A program made the position numbers and the translations under genes. A stretch of DNA of 10,505 nucleotides, from the NCBI GenBank assembly GCA_003132905.1, contig PKZC01000312.1, positions 1 to 10,505 on the forward strand, written 5' to 3'. Below, piece by piece: positions 1-6,784 of this stretch (positions are counted from its first letter, which is position 1; every line of letters begins with the position of its first letter). The stretch comes from Bryobacterales bacterium (GTDB lineage: Bacteria; Acidobacteriota; Terriglobia; Bryobacterales; Bryobacteraceae). The notes below the pieces were generated by a model that saw only the letters and a list, made by a program, of their open reading frames with translations, was not told the DNA's origin and searched no databases.

Positions 1-448
1 AGGCCCGCCGGGTGGTGGCCAAGGTGGAGCATCACCAGGGCGAGTTGTTCCCACGAGTGGGCTTCATCGGCACGAACCTGAGCCTGCCCAGCCGGGCAGT
101 AGTGCGGTTCTACAACAAGCGTGGGACGGCGGAGCAATGGATCAAAGAAGGCAAGCAGGCGGTGAAGATGACACGGCTGAGTTGCCACCGGTTCCGGTCG
201 AATGAAGTGCGGCTATGGCTGAGCCTGATCGCCTACAACTTGGGAAACCTGTGGCGGCGACTGTATTGCCGAAGAAGATTAATCACTGGTCGCTGACCAG
301 CTTGCAACAGCAACTGGTGAAGACGGGTGCGCGATTGGTGAAGCACGCGCGGTATTACTGGCTGCTCTTGGCCGAAGGTCATCTGACGCGGCGGGTGTTC
401 GGGGCGATTTTGCGGAGGATCTGGGCGCTGCCGCTGCCGACTGGATAA
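1..448 (+). pseudogene. IS1380-family transposase, C-terminal part, frameshifted
   Basis: This is the C-terminal end of a DDE transposase whose 5' part lies outside the window. The reading frame that starts at base 3 gives ARRVVAKVEHH, then VGFIGTNLS, VVRFYNKRGTAEQWIKEGK and RLSCHRFRSNEVRLWL, which are typical of the IS1380 family; the Glu in the RGTAEQ stretch sits where the family has its conserved C-terminal acidic residue. Homology leaves this frame after the Leu codon at 261-263 and resumes in the next frame as VLPKKINHWSLTSLQQ, continuing through LVKHARYYWLLLAE to a TAA at 446-448. The shift is explained by loss of one base, CTGGTA reduced to CTGTA, so the enzyme is probably inactive unless this is a sequencing error or programmed shift. 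Family assignment rests on remembered motifs. Confidence 0.85.
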
Positions 449-701
449 CCCGGAGCGGCGGGGAAGGAAACAGGTTGAAAGAAAGGGGGTGGGACGGCAA
501 GGTGTTTGAAAAATCGCTTGGAATGAAGGTATTGGGCTCTTTTCATACCGGGAGGAGGCCGATCTGGCCCATTCCCGTGCCATCGGAGTCGCTCACGTGG
601 GAAAAATTCACGAAGCCGGCACAAGCGGAGGCGCTTGGGAGTGTAATGCCGATACGGAAACGGAAATTCCGGCTTGGAAGCTCACGCAAGGGGATCGAGG
701 A
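449..701. other. Non-coding stretch between transposase and toxin-like gene; probable right end of the IS
   Basis: No convincing gene is present. The right terminal inverted repeat of the IS1380-type element should lie here, but the left end is outside the window, so the boundary cannot be fixed. A GTG at 597 opens the same frame as the downstream gene. The residues it would add look like translated non-coding sequence, so that start is not favoured. A GGGGA/GAGGA purine-rich stretch at 690-701 precedes the ATG at 702 and may act as its ribosome binding site. Confidence 0.5.
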
Positions 702-1787
702 ATGGCTAGTAGAACGAACGGCCCCATCTGCGTATCGAAGTTGGGCACGAGCTGGATCGATTCAGGAACGTCTGTGCTAACGCGATCGGAGCCGCCGGGC
801 CCACTCGGCTTAGCTTCGAACGGCGGATCGCAGCGTCTTGTTGTACCTAACGATGTACCTCATCGGCTGCTGCTCGCGGCGAGAAATGGAATACCTTACC
901 TGGCACCTGAGCTCAGGGATCAGATCGCAGCCATGCTCACCCTTGAGAATTTTGCATTTCTTGCGGGCTTCCTTGCGGCTGACATAGCGTTCGCTGGAAC
1001 AGGCATCGGGACGGTCATAAATGTTGTCGCCGGTGGCCTGGTAATCGTATTTGTTGGCACCCAAGCAATAAGCAGTGGGAAGCAGTTCCTGTCGTTCTAC
1101 CGGAAAGCATCAATTGCAAGGAGTCAGAGCGAATTTCAAGCTGCCGGGCAGGAATTCGCGAAGGCCGTGGCGTTGCTTGGGGTGGCGACGGTAGCAGCAC
1201 TGTTAACCAGGCGCGGAAAGACAAAGTCTTTTGGCACAGTCGCGAGCACGCTGAGCAAGAGAGAGGTTGAAGCGAGCTGGCTTGCCCTCGCTGATTCGAT
1301 TGAATTCAACATTCCAGCAGAGAAAGGTGTCATTTATGCGGGGGTTTCCCAATCTGAGGCCGTAGAGGCGATCGCAAATTCAAGAAATCCCCAAGGAAAA
1401 GTAATAAACGATATAGCTACAAAATATGGATGGACGCAGGAGAATATGGAGGCGGACTTCGGAAAGGACTTTTCTGCTACGACTTATAGGCTCTGGGAAT
1501 ATTTGTCTATCAAATACCAGCAGGCGCTCAAAGGTCGCGTTGTAGCCTATATCGATTCGAGTCGCGTGCGGCTTGACAATAGAATATTTGGGGAATTAGG
1601 TGCGAAGCCAGGAGCCGGTCCCGAGGTCGAGATTACCGACGGAAAGTACACGCCATCTGTCATCCTTACAGAACTCGAAGAGTTAATGACTTCCAACCGG
1701 AATGTCACTAGCATCGTCGTAAAGGATGTGAAGACTGGCCAATCGTGGCTCTACACTCCTGGATCAAAGAGTAGACTGTCTCATTGA
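702..1787 (+). CDS. Putative polymorphic-toxin-like protein with hydrophobic pre-toxin segment (361 aa)
   Basis: Orphan gene of uncertain function. The ATG at 702 is chosen because a purine-rich stretch (GGGGATCGAGGA) lies directly upstream; an in-frame GTG at 597 would add 35 unconvincing residues. Residues 1-70 are polar with no recognised domain. Residues 80-122 and 154-169 are strongly hydrophobic and flank an EFQAAGQEFAKAVALLG stretch. That arrangement (ENFAFLAGF, then AG.EFAKAVA.LG, then ALLTRRG) resembles the helical segment preceding toxin domains in many Gram-negative contact-dependent or secreted toxins. Residues 200-355 form a soluble domain with KGVIYAG, LWEYLSIKYQQALKGRV and TELEELMTSNRNVTSI. 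These faintly recall toxins laid out as "G-x-V/L-Y-x-G ... W-x-x-L-S-x-x-Y ... E-L-P ... N-x-V-T-x-I", some thought to act on NAD, but no catalytic residue can be assigned. No immunity gene is evident downstream. Parts of the gene (for example 1381-1440, 23 of 60 bases G+C) are more AT-rich than the neighbours, consistent with transfer. Confidence 0.6.
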   Translation: MASRTNGPICVSKLGTSWIDSGTSVLTRSEPPGPLGLASNGGSQRLVVPNDVPHRLLLAARNGIPYLAPELRDQIAAMLTLENFAFLAGFLAADIAFAGTGIGTVINVVAGGLVIVFVGTQAISSGKQFLSFYRKASIARSQSEFQAAGQEFAKAVALLGVATVAALLTRRGKTKSFGTVASTLSKREVEASWLALADSIEFNIPAEKGVIYAGVSQSEAVEAIANSRNPQGKVINDIATKYGWTQENMEADFGKDFSATTYRLWEYLSIKYQQALKGRVVAYIDSSRVRLDNRIFGELGAKPGAGPEVEITDGKYTPSVILTELEELMTSNRNVTSIVVKDVKTGQSWLYTPGSKSRLSH

Positions 1788-2169
1788 CCTACCCGCTTTG
1801 GTCACGTTAATCACACCGAAATTAGGATATTGCGAGAAGTACGGCCGGCCCCCCGCTGATAAGTGAAACCTTGCGCATCGGTCCCAGGGATGAAGCCGCC
1901 TCCCAAAGCCGCCTCATTGATGTCTGTGACCACTAACAGCCGCCTCGCCTCCATGCCCACGTAATCTCCCTGAAGTACCGCATTCTTTCCCAGTCCCTTT
2001 TGGATACTTAGGTTGTAACTCATGTCGTAGGCGGGCCGGAAATTCGGAATTAAGGGAATCCTGCACCGTCATTATTCGCACCGATAGGGACAAGGGAGAG
2101 CCGAGCCATTCAGCATTGGCGAAGGCCATGGAAGAGGTGAAGAATCTGGTGCAGCCTGGACGTCCAGTG
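1788..2169. other. Intergenic stretch holding a dead receptor fragment
   Basis: There is no intact gene between the toxin-like gene and the stop codon of the PEGA-domain gene. Most of it (about 1797-2062) is a minus-strand TonB-receptor remnant listed separately. The remaining part, about 2063-2169, shows nothing recognisable, and no clear hairpin-plus-T-tract terminator was found for either convergent neighbour. Confidence 0.6.
1797..2062 (-). pseudogene. TonB-dependent receptor (Oar-like) fragment, frameshifted remnant
   Basis: Reading the minus strand from about 2062 leftwards gives IPNFRPAYDMSYNLSIQKG, then NAVLQGDYVGMEARRLL, TDINEAALGGGFIPGT and DAQGFTYQ. This is the pattern found in the beta-barrel part of carboxypeptidase-regulatory-domain TonB-dependent receptors abundant in Acidobacteria. 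The frame then ends at a TGA (1811-1813), but shifting by one base in the homopolymer at 1849-1854 (six C on the plus strand) restores RPYFSQYPNFGVINV, the expected continuation. A TGA also interrupts the frame just upstream (around 2070). Only some 85 residues of a protein normally around 1000 residues long survive, so this is a decayed fragment rather than a small gene. Homology stops close to the 3' end of the toxin-like gene, suggesting a recombination junction near 1790-1800. Confidence 0.75.
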
Positions 2170-3480
2170 TTATTTGCGTGGCTTGATACGTCCGTTGAAA
2201 TCCTTTTCCCGAAGATCGGCACTGGGCATCGCGCTTTCAAATCGAACTTCCATACCATGATGAGGTGCATCAGGAAGTTTGATCACCATGGTCAACGGGT
2301 ACTTTCCCTTGCCGACGTCCTTGTAACCCGAATAAACAATTTCCATGCCAGTCCCGAGACCAAGCTCCGATTCATATTTCATCCGGGTTGGAAGTTTGTC
2401 GTGGTCTAGAGTCAACTCGTAGATTTCAGCCGTCGCCGCCGCCCGTAAGTGGGATTCTCCCTTATCGTCCTCCTCGTGTGAGACGGCGGAAACCCGAAAT
2501 CCGCGGCTCCTGACGCGATCGACCAACGCTGCGATCTGAAAATCACGAAATACTCGAAGACTACTGTCGAACTCGCCTCCCTCGAGACTGTGGTTCGTGT
2601 CGGAGGAACCGCCGCCGAGCAACCCTCCAAGCTTTTTTCGGTTTCCACCAGATTTATATTTATCTCCCACAAGCGATAGCCAAAAGCCGGGGCTCGATCC
2701 CTCCAAGTCGAATAGAGCCATATTGGGCAACTTGAGGAGGGCGCTCAAAGTCCAGTCGCCTCTTTGCCCATCTTTGCTCCAGACAACCGCGGCGCCGGAT
2801 GCGGATAGCGATGCCACGTCCTTCAACCCCACCTCCCCTCCCAAAGCCTGGACAGTCATCGCAAACAAATCGGCGCCGAACTGCGCCTTGGTGGCTTCGC
2901 TCGGCTCCAATTCCGCCTCAGCCGACACATCTTTCCCGTCCAGAATCATGATCGTCTTTTGGTGTCCTATGTATCCTTCGCGCTCGAAGTCGACGATGAA
3001 GTCTTTCAGCGGCAGGCCCTTAACTTCCAGCGTGCCCCCCTTTGTTTGCCCGACCGATTTTCCTTCAATGCTGATATTGCATTCCGCCGGGGAGCACTTG
3101 ACCAGCAGGTTCCCGCTCGGGGGTGGAGGCGGCGGGGGAGACGCCACTGTCCTTGGGGGGGCACGACGACGGACAAGATCGATTAATTTATCGGGAGCCC
3201 CTCCCTTCTTAAGCGCTTCCAGATTTTCGGGTGTCGCTTCAAACGCGAGTCCTCGATTGAGGATGGCCTTAGACAACCGGTCCGGATGGACATCAACCAA
3301 TCCCAGGATCTGCTCCAGAGAGAAAGGTGGACCAGTCACCAACTTGTCTTGTTCTGGCGTCTGCCTCCGTGAGGTTCCCTGCGGGTCAGGACCCGCCCGG
3401 AGCGGCCACAAAACGACAACAGTCAGCGGCAAGAGCAGCGTAATCGTGATGACTCCATAGCGGAAACTCCTGTGTATCAT
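2170..3480 (-). CDS. PEGA-domain exported protein with LolA-like C-terminal region (436 aa)
   Basis: Last gene of the minus-strand signalling operon. Residues 9-27 (GVITITLLLPLTVVVLWPL) form an uncleaved signal anchor or signal peptide, placing the rest outside the cytoplasm. Residues 52-104 form a small helical domain (FSLEQILGLV ... EALKKGGAPDKLIDLV). I recall similar segments in other acidobacterial proteins, but they have no name known to me. A polyproline linker (residues 115-121) leads to a PEGA domain at about 123-192, with NLLVKCSPAECNISIEGK and FEREGYIGHQKTI. Residues 203-431 are beta-rich with alternating strands (ALLKLPNMALFDL, AEIYELTLDHDKLPTRMKY, GMEIVYSGYKDVG) and resemble outer-membrane lipoprotein-sorting (LolA-type) folds. 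There is no lipobox Cys. The start is supported by an ATAGGA ribosome binding site that overlaps the kinase stop codon, 9 bp upstream. Function is unknown; co-expression suggests a role as envelope partner, sensor or substrate of the kinase. Confidence 0.85.
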   Translation of the reverse strand: MIHRSFRYGVITITLLLPLTVVVLWPLRAGPDPQGTSRRQTPEQDKLVTGPPFSLEQILGLVDVHPDRLSKAILNRGLAFEATPENLEALKKGGAPDKLIDLVRRRAPPRTVASPPPPPPPSGNLLVKCSPAECNISIEGKSVGQTKGGTLEVKGLPLKDFIVDFEREGYIGHQKTIMILDGKDVSAEAELEPSEATKAQFGADLFAMTVQALGGEVGLKDVASLSASGAAVVWSKDGQRGDWTLSALLKLPNMALFDLEGSSPGFWLSLVGDKYKSGGNRKKLGGLLGGGSSDTNHSLEGGEFDSSLRVFRDFQIAALVDRVRSRGFRVSAVSHEEDDKGESHLRAAATAEIYELTLDHDKLPTRMKYESELGLGTGMEIVYSGYKDVGKGKYPLTMVIKLPDAPHHGMEVRFESAMPSADLREKDFNGRIKPRK

Positions 3481-3483
3481 TGT

Positions 3484-3494
3484 CGAGTCCTATT
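3484..3494 (-). promoter_or_regulatory. Ribosome binding site of the PEGA-domain gene, overlapping the kinase stop
   Basis: On the minus strand the sequence AATAGGACTCGACAATG carries an AGGA core about 7 bases before the ATG at 3480. It overlaps the TAG stop of the kinase (3492-3490), which suggests translational coupling. Confidence 0.6.
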
Positions 3495-5844
3495 GAGCGG
3501 CCTTGGACGCCGCTGCTTCTTCCGCAGCGGCCTTGTGAACTTTTTCCAGAAGAAACCTCGCACCCTCATTCCGGTTGTCCACGGCCAGGATGCGCCTCAG
3601 CAGCAAAGTGGCTCTGGAGTACTGTCCGAGGCGATAGGCTTCCTCTGCCGCTTGATAGTCGGCGGCCAGGTCAATCTTTGGAATGGATGGTGGTGGAGTC
3701 GTGGAAGCTGAAGCAGCCGGAGGCGGTTCGAGCAGCGCATCGATATCCGCTATCATTGTCTTCGACTGTTCTACCAGAGCTTGATCGGAGGAGGCTTCGG
3801 CGAGGGCCTGGCGTGCTTTGGCTATGTATTTCTGCCAGTCGTCCGATGCAGCGCCTGCGACTTTTTTTTCACGCGCCAGTTCAATATTTTCGTGTGCGAT
3901 TTTAAGCCAAGCGCTATTTCGATCTGCTGGTCCAAATTTAGCCATGCTAGTGTGGAGCGCTGCCAGATACGCACTCTTCCGCGACGAATCGGCAGAATCT
4001 CCAGGGTCGAAGAGTTCCATGAGCCCAAACGTAGACCATTGCCCTAAAGCTGCGGTATTGACGTATCCTGGGGCGCCCGGCTTGTCGTCAACCTGCTGCA
4101 CCGAGATCCATTCCGGGTAAGCGGAATGGGGCATCCGGGTGATGTTGAGTCTGGCGCCTTTCTTCAGCAGCGCCAGGCGTTTTTCGGCCGTGCTGGGCCC
4201 TGCAAACATCTCGGCTGTATCCGATGTTACTACCGCGGTTCCTATTGCCGGTAGAGCCGAGTACTTGGGCGCCCTCAGGAAATGAACAGCCAAGGCGCCC
4301 CCAATCAGTATTACCGCTAGAAAGCATGCCACGCCAAGTCCCTTGAGACGGCGAGGGTCCGCGAGCTTCGCGCCGTGGGAACCAGACTGGTCTGACGCCG
4401 GATTGGCGTCCACAGCAGTTCCCCGCGCGGACAAACTTTTTTCGGGTGCAAGACCCTCAGGTGGGATCGGCAAGTCTTGAAGATAGACATTGCCGCGAGG
4501 GTCATTCGTATCACGACCGAGAAAGCCCCCTTCAGAAGGAAATGAGCCGCTGTCCTGCGCCGTGGTTGTTGCCGCGGGAATACCATCGCCCATGGAGAAT
4601 AAACGTGTGACGTCGGATGCAGACGAAGACGGAGACACCGGAGGCAATGGGGAAGAGCTCTTCCAACCTCTTGGTGCGATCGGCGCCGAGGGCGGCCGAA
4701 AGATATTGAGGGCAGGGCGAACAGTCTTCCCCTCGCGCTGCAAAGCTTCTTCCAACGCAAACACTTGGCGCTCGTACTCCAGCACAGCAATATTAAACCT
4801 GCTATCGATCGCCGTCAGGCGCTTCATCTGCTCCAAAGTTGTTTTAGCCTTATCCAGGAGCTTGTCTTCCACCGCGCGATCGCAGTCCTGCATTAGGCTA
4901 AAGAACTCGGAGGACCGTTCATCCGCCGATTGATCCACCGTCAAGGTTGGGGAGGGAGGCGCAGTTTGGTAGGGAGGCGCCGCCTGTGGTGTGGGGACGC
5001 GGCTGCCGAAAGTCTGATGGTCGCTGCTCGCAGCCCGCGTACCTTGCAGTTCGCCAAGCACACCTCTTAACGCTCGAGAAAATTCGTCGGCATTCTGAAA
5101 CCGAGCCTCCGGCGATTTTTGCAATGCCTTCTCAAGGAGCTGTCCAAGAGCAACGGGAAAAGTATTGTCAATAGACGGAAGCTTGGTAGGGGGCTGCCCC
5201 ACGATATTGCGAGGGATGTAAGCGCTCTGGAAAGGATGGGAGCCCGTCAGAAACTCGAAGAAAACGATTGCGAGAGAGAAAAGGTCGGAGCGGGAATCGC
5301 AAATATTGCCCTGGATTTGCTCCGGAGCCATGTAATTCGGCGTGCCCAGCACCCTTCCCAGCATCGTCAGCTTCGATGCCGGTAACCGCGCTATTCCAAA
5401 ATCCAAAACTTTGGCGACATTATCTTTCAGAACAAAAATATTGCTGGGCTTGATGTCGCGGTGAACCACTTCATTCCGATGAGCGTGCGCGAGGGCGTCG
5501 CTCACCTGTGCGATCACCTCGATCTTTTGCGAGGGCAGAATGTTTCGCTTGGTCCCAATAACCTTGCGAAGATCCTCCCCGACAAGCAGCTCCATGCTAA
5601 TGTATGCTGTATCGTCGACTTCGCCGAAATCGTAGAGGGTGACGATGTGCGGATGTTGCAAACGCGCGCAGGCTCGCGCCTCTCTGTAAAACCTTTCTTT
5701 GATCTCCGATTCTACCGATGGGCCTGCACGAATCATCTTCAGTGCTACTTCGCGATCGAGGACCTTATCGCGGGCTCGGTAGACGGTTCCCATAGAACCA
5801 ACGCCAAGTTCTTCAAGAATCTGATACTTGCCTAGAGTGGTCAT
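3490..5844 (-). CDS. Membrane-anchored Hanks-type Ser/Thr protein kinase with SH3-like and TPR-like extracytoplasmic part (784 aa)
   Basis: Transfers phosphate from ATP to Ser/Thr of target proteins. The kinase domain covers about residues 7-265 and has every catalytic element: glycine loop GVGSMGTVY (14-22), VALK lysine K36, αC Glu E55, HRDIKPSN with D130, DFG at 148-150, and the APE motif at 173-175. An acidic/helical segment (about 311-375) and a long Pro/Ser-rich linker (380-500) follow. One transmembrane helix at about 503-523 (LGVACFLAVILIGGALAVHF) puts the C-terminal half outside the membrane. That half carries an SH3-like beta domain (536-605, with VVTSDTAEMFAGPS, KKGARLNI, EWISVQ and PGYVNTAAL) and a TPR-like helical tail (about 725-775, YQAAEEAYRLGQYSRATLLL). 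The layout is that of a transmembrane receptor kinase sensing an envelope signal. The ATG at 5844 lies 9 bp after the phosphatase stop; its Shine-Dalgarno is weak, so translation may depend on coupling. No PASTA repeats are present, so it is not a PknB-type PASTA kinase. Confidence 0.97.
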   Translation of the reverse strand: MTTLGKYQILEELGVGSMGTVYRARDKVLDREVALKMIRAGPSVESEIKERFYREARACARLQHPHIVTLYDFGEVDDTAYISMELLVGEDLRKVIGTKRNILPSQKIEVIAQVSDALAHAHRNEVVHRDIKPSNIFVLKDNVAKVLDFGIARLPASKLTMLGRVLGTPNYMAPEQIQGNICDSRSDLFSLAIVFFEFLTGSHPFQSAYIPRNIVGQPPTKLPSIDNTFPVALGQLLEKALQKSPEARFQNADEFSRALRGVLGELQGTRAASSDHQTFGSRVPTPQAAPPYQTAPPSPTLTVDQSADERSSEFFSLMQDCDRAVEDKLLDKAKTTLEQMKRLTAIDSRFNIAVLEYERQVFALEEALQREGKTVRPALNIFRPPSAPIAPRGWKSSSPLPPVSPSSSASDVTRLFSMGDGIPAATTTAQDSGSFPSEGGFLGRDTNDPRGNVYLQDLPIPPEGLAPEKSLSARGTAVDANPASDQSGSHGAKLADPRRLKGLGVACFLAVILIGGALAVHFLRAPKYSALPAIGTAVVTSDTAEMFAGPSTAEKRLALLKKGARLNITRMPHSAYPEWISVQQVDDKPGAPGYVNTAALGQWSTFGLMELFDPGDSADSSRKSAYLAALHTSMAKFGPADRNSAWLKIAHENIELAREKKVAGAASDDWQKYIAKARQALAEASSDQALVEQSKTMIADIDALLEPPPAASASTTPPPSIPKIDLAADYQAAEEAYRLGQYSRATLLLRRILAVDNRNEGARFLLEKVHKAAAEEAAASKAAQ

Positions 5845-5853
5845 AGGATGGCG

Positions 5854-6612
5854 CTACAGATTGTAAGCGATGAGAACGCAGGAGACGTTATCCGGCGCTC
5901 CATTCACACGAGCTGCCGCCACTAATCGCTCAGCGGCGTGCTCGACGCTTCCCCCGGAACCGACTATCGATCGAATGGCAGCGTCACCTATAACGGCGTG
6001 GAGGCCATCGCTACTGAGCAGGAGCAGATCGTTGCTTTGGAGTTGGAGCTCCGAGATGTGCACATCTAACGGGCCTTCCGCTCCAGCAGCCTGCGTGAGG
6101 ACGTTTCGCATTGGACTATTTGCGAAATCCTTCTCGCTCAGCGAACCCGGCGCCATGACAGCATTCAAAAAGCTATCGTCGTGCGTGATCTGCTGGAGCT
6201 CACCTTCTCGAAAAAGGTAAACCCGACTGTCGCCGACGTTTCCGATGACTGAGGTATCTCCGCTTAGTAAAACTGCAGCAACGGTCGTCCCCATCCCTGC
6301 GAATTCAGAAGCTTGTTCGGCATAGTTCCACACATGCCGATTGGCCAGTTGAATGCCAGTGGAGAGACGATTGGCATCGACTGAGAGCTCAAAATTGTAA
6401 CCAAAAGGCCAAGTGACATCGAAGCGCTCGCGTGACGACTCCATGTAGTACTTCATGGTGTCGATTGCGAGCTCGGCCGCTTTTTCACCATGCTTGTGGC
6501 CGCCCATGCCATCAGCGACGATAAACAAGCCGAGCGAGTGATCCGTAAGCACACGATCTTGGTTATCTTGACGAGCGCAGCCTGTATCTGACAAGCTATA
6601 CGATTCGATCAT
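5854..6612 (-). CDS. PP2C-family Ser/Thr protein phosphatase (252 aa)
   Basis: Metal-dependent phosphatase that removes phosphate from Ser/Thr, presumably reversing the neighbouring kinases. All bacterial PP2C motifs are present: RQDNQD near the N-terminus (14-19), VADGMGGHKHGEKAA (32-46) supplying the metal-binding Asp (D34) and Gly, MGTTVAAVLL, IGNVGDSRVYLFREGEL, ITHDDS, LLLSSDGLH and the terminal APDNVSCVLI with its metal-binding Asp. The length, about 250 residues, is that of a stand-alone catalytic domain with no regulatory or membrane segment, so it should be cytosolic. It is the first gene of the minus-strand operon. The ATG at 6612 is supported by an AAGGAAG Shine-Dalgarno at 6616-6622. 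The genetic pairing with a kinase is the standard bacterial arrangement for reversible phosphorylation. Confidence 0.97.
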   Translation of the reverse strand: MIESYSLSDTGCARQDNQDRVLTDHSLGLFIVADGMGGHKHGEKAAELAIDTMKYYMESSRERFDVTWPFGYNFELSVDANRLSTGIQLANRHVWNYAEQASEFAGMGTTVAAVLLSGDTSVIGNVGDSRVYLFREGELQQITHDDSFLNAVMAPGSLSEKDFANSPMRNVLTQAAGAEGPLDVHISELQLQSNDLLLLSSDGLHAVIGDAAIRSIVGSGGSVEHAAERLVAAARVNGAPDNVSCVLIAYNL

Positions 6613-6615
6613 CGG

Positions 6616-6622
6616 CTTCCTT
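6616..6622 (-). promoter_or_regulatory. Shine-Dalgarno of the PP2C phosphatase gene
   Basis: AAGGAAG on the minus strand, with the AGGA core 5 bases before the ATG at 6612. It is the strongest ribosome binding site in the operon and fixes the phosphatase start. Confidence 0.75.
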
Positions 6623-6753
6623 GATCCCGGTCATTCTACATGTGCAACTCTTGCTAGCATATCAAAGAGAGTGGTTTTCCGAGACCTAAAGCCACATCGT
6701 GTAGTCCTAGAACCAACAGCCCAACGATCAATCCAAAAGTCTGGGCGATTCGC

Positions 6754-6759
6754 TATAAT
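6754..6759 (+). promoter_or_regulatory. Candidate -10 element (TATAAT) for the giant kinase
   Basis: A perfect consensus -10 hexamer lies 25 bases before the ATG at 6785, which would give a 5' leader of roughly 20 bases. The -35 position does not match consensus and no clear Shine-Dalgarno precedes the ATG, so the mRNA may be nearly leader-like in initiation. Confidence 0.5.
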
Positions 6760-6784
6760 GCTGTGACATAGTGGTTTAACCAGT

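Larger units (their letters stand above)
6613..6784. promoter_or_regulatory. Divergent intergenic promoter region
   Basis: This 172-bp gap separates the minus-strand phosphatase operon from the plus-strand giant kinase, so both promoters should lie here. On the plus strand a perfect TATAAT -10 hexamer is present at 6754-6759, about 26 bases before the kinase ATG; no good -35 is seen 16-18 bp upstream. On the minus strand a TAGAAT (plus-strand 6633-6638) is the best -10 candidate, again without a convincing -35. The lack of -35 boxes is compatible with activators or alternative sigma factors, which the sequence does not show. Confidence 0.55.

Noticed and set aside
597..701. GTG at 597 as the start of the toxin-like gene
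   Set aside because: It would begin inside probable IS-end sequence and add 35 residues without homology, while the ATG at 702 has a purine-rich stretch directly upstream.
475..780. 101-residue plus-strand frame before the toxin-like gene
   Set aside because: It straddles the likely IS end and overlaps the better supported gene starting at 702; no recognisable motif.
1914..2270. 118-residue minus-strand frame spanning the end of the PEGA gene
   Set aside because: It overlaps the PEGA gene 3' end in another frame and shows no domain; the receptor-like signal in this stretch is in different frames.
2597..3460. 287-residue plus-strand open frame
   Set aside because: It lies wholly antisense to the PEGA-domain gene, has Pro/Ser-rich composition without any domain, and the opposite strand encodes clear motifs.
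3490..6612. Possible type VI secretion regulatory locus (PpkA/PppA-like pair)
   Set aside because: Kinase/PP2C pairs occur in some T6SS clusters, but no Tss, Hcp, VgrG or FHA gene is visible here.
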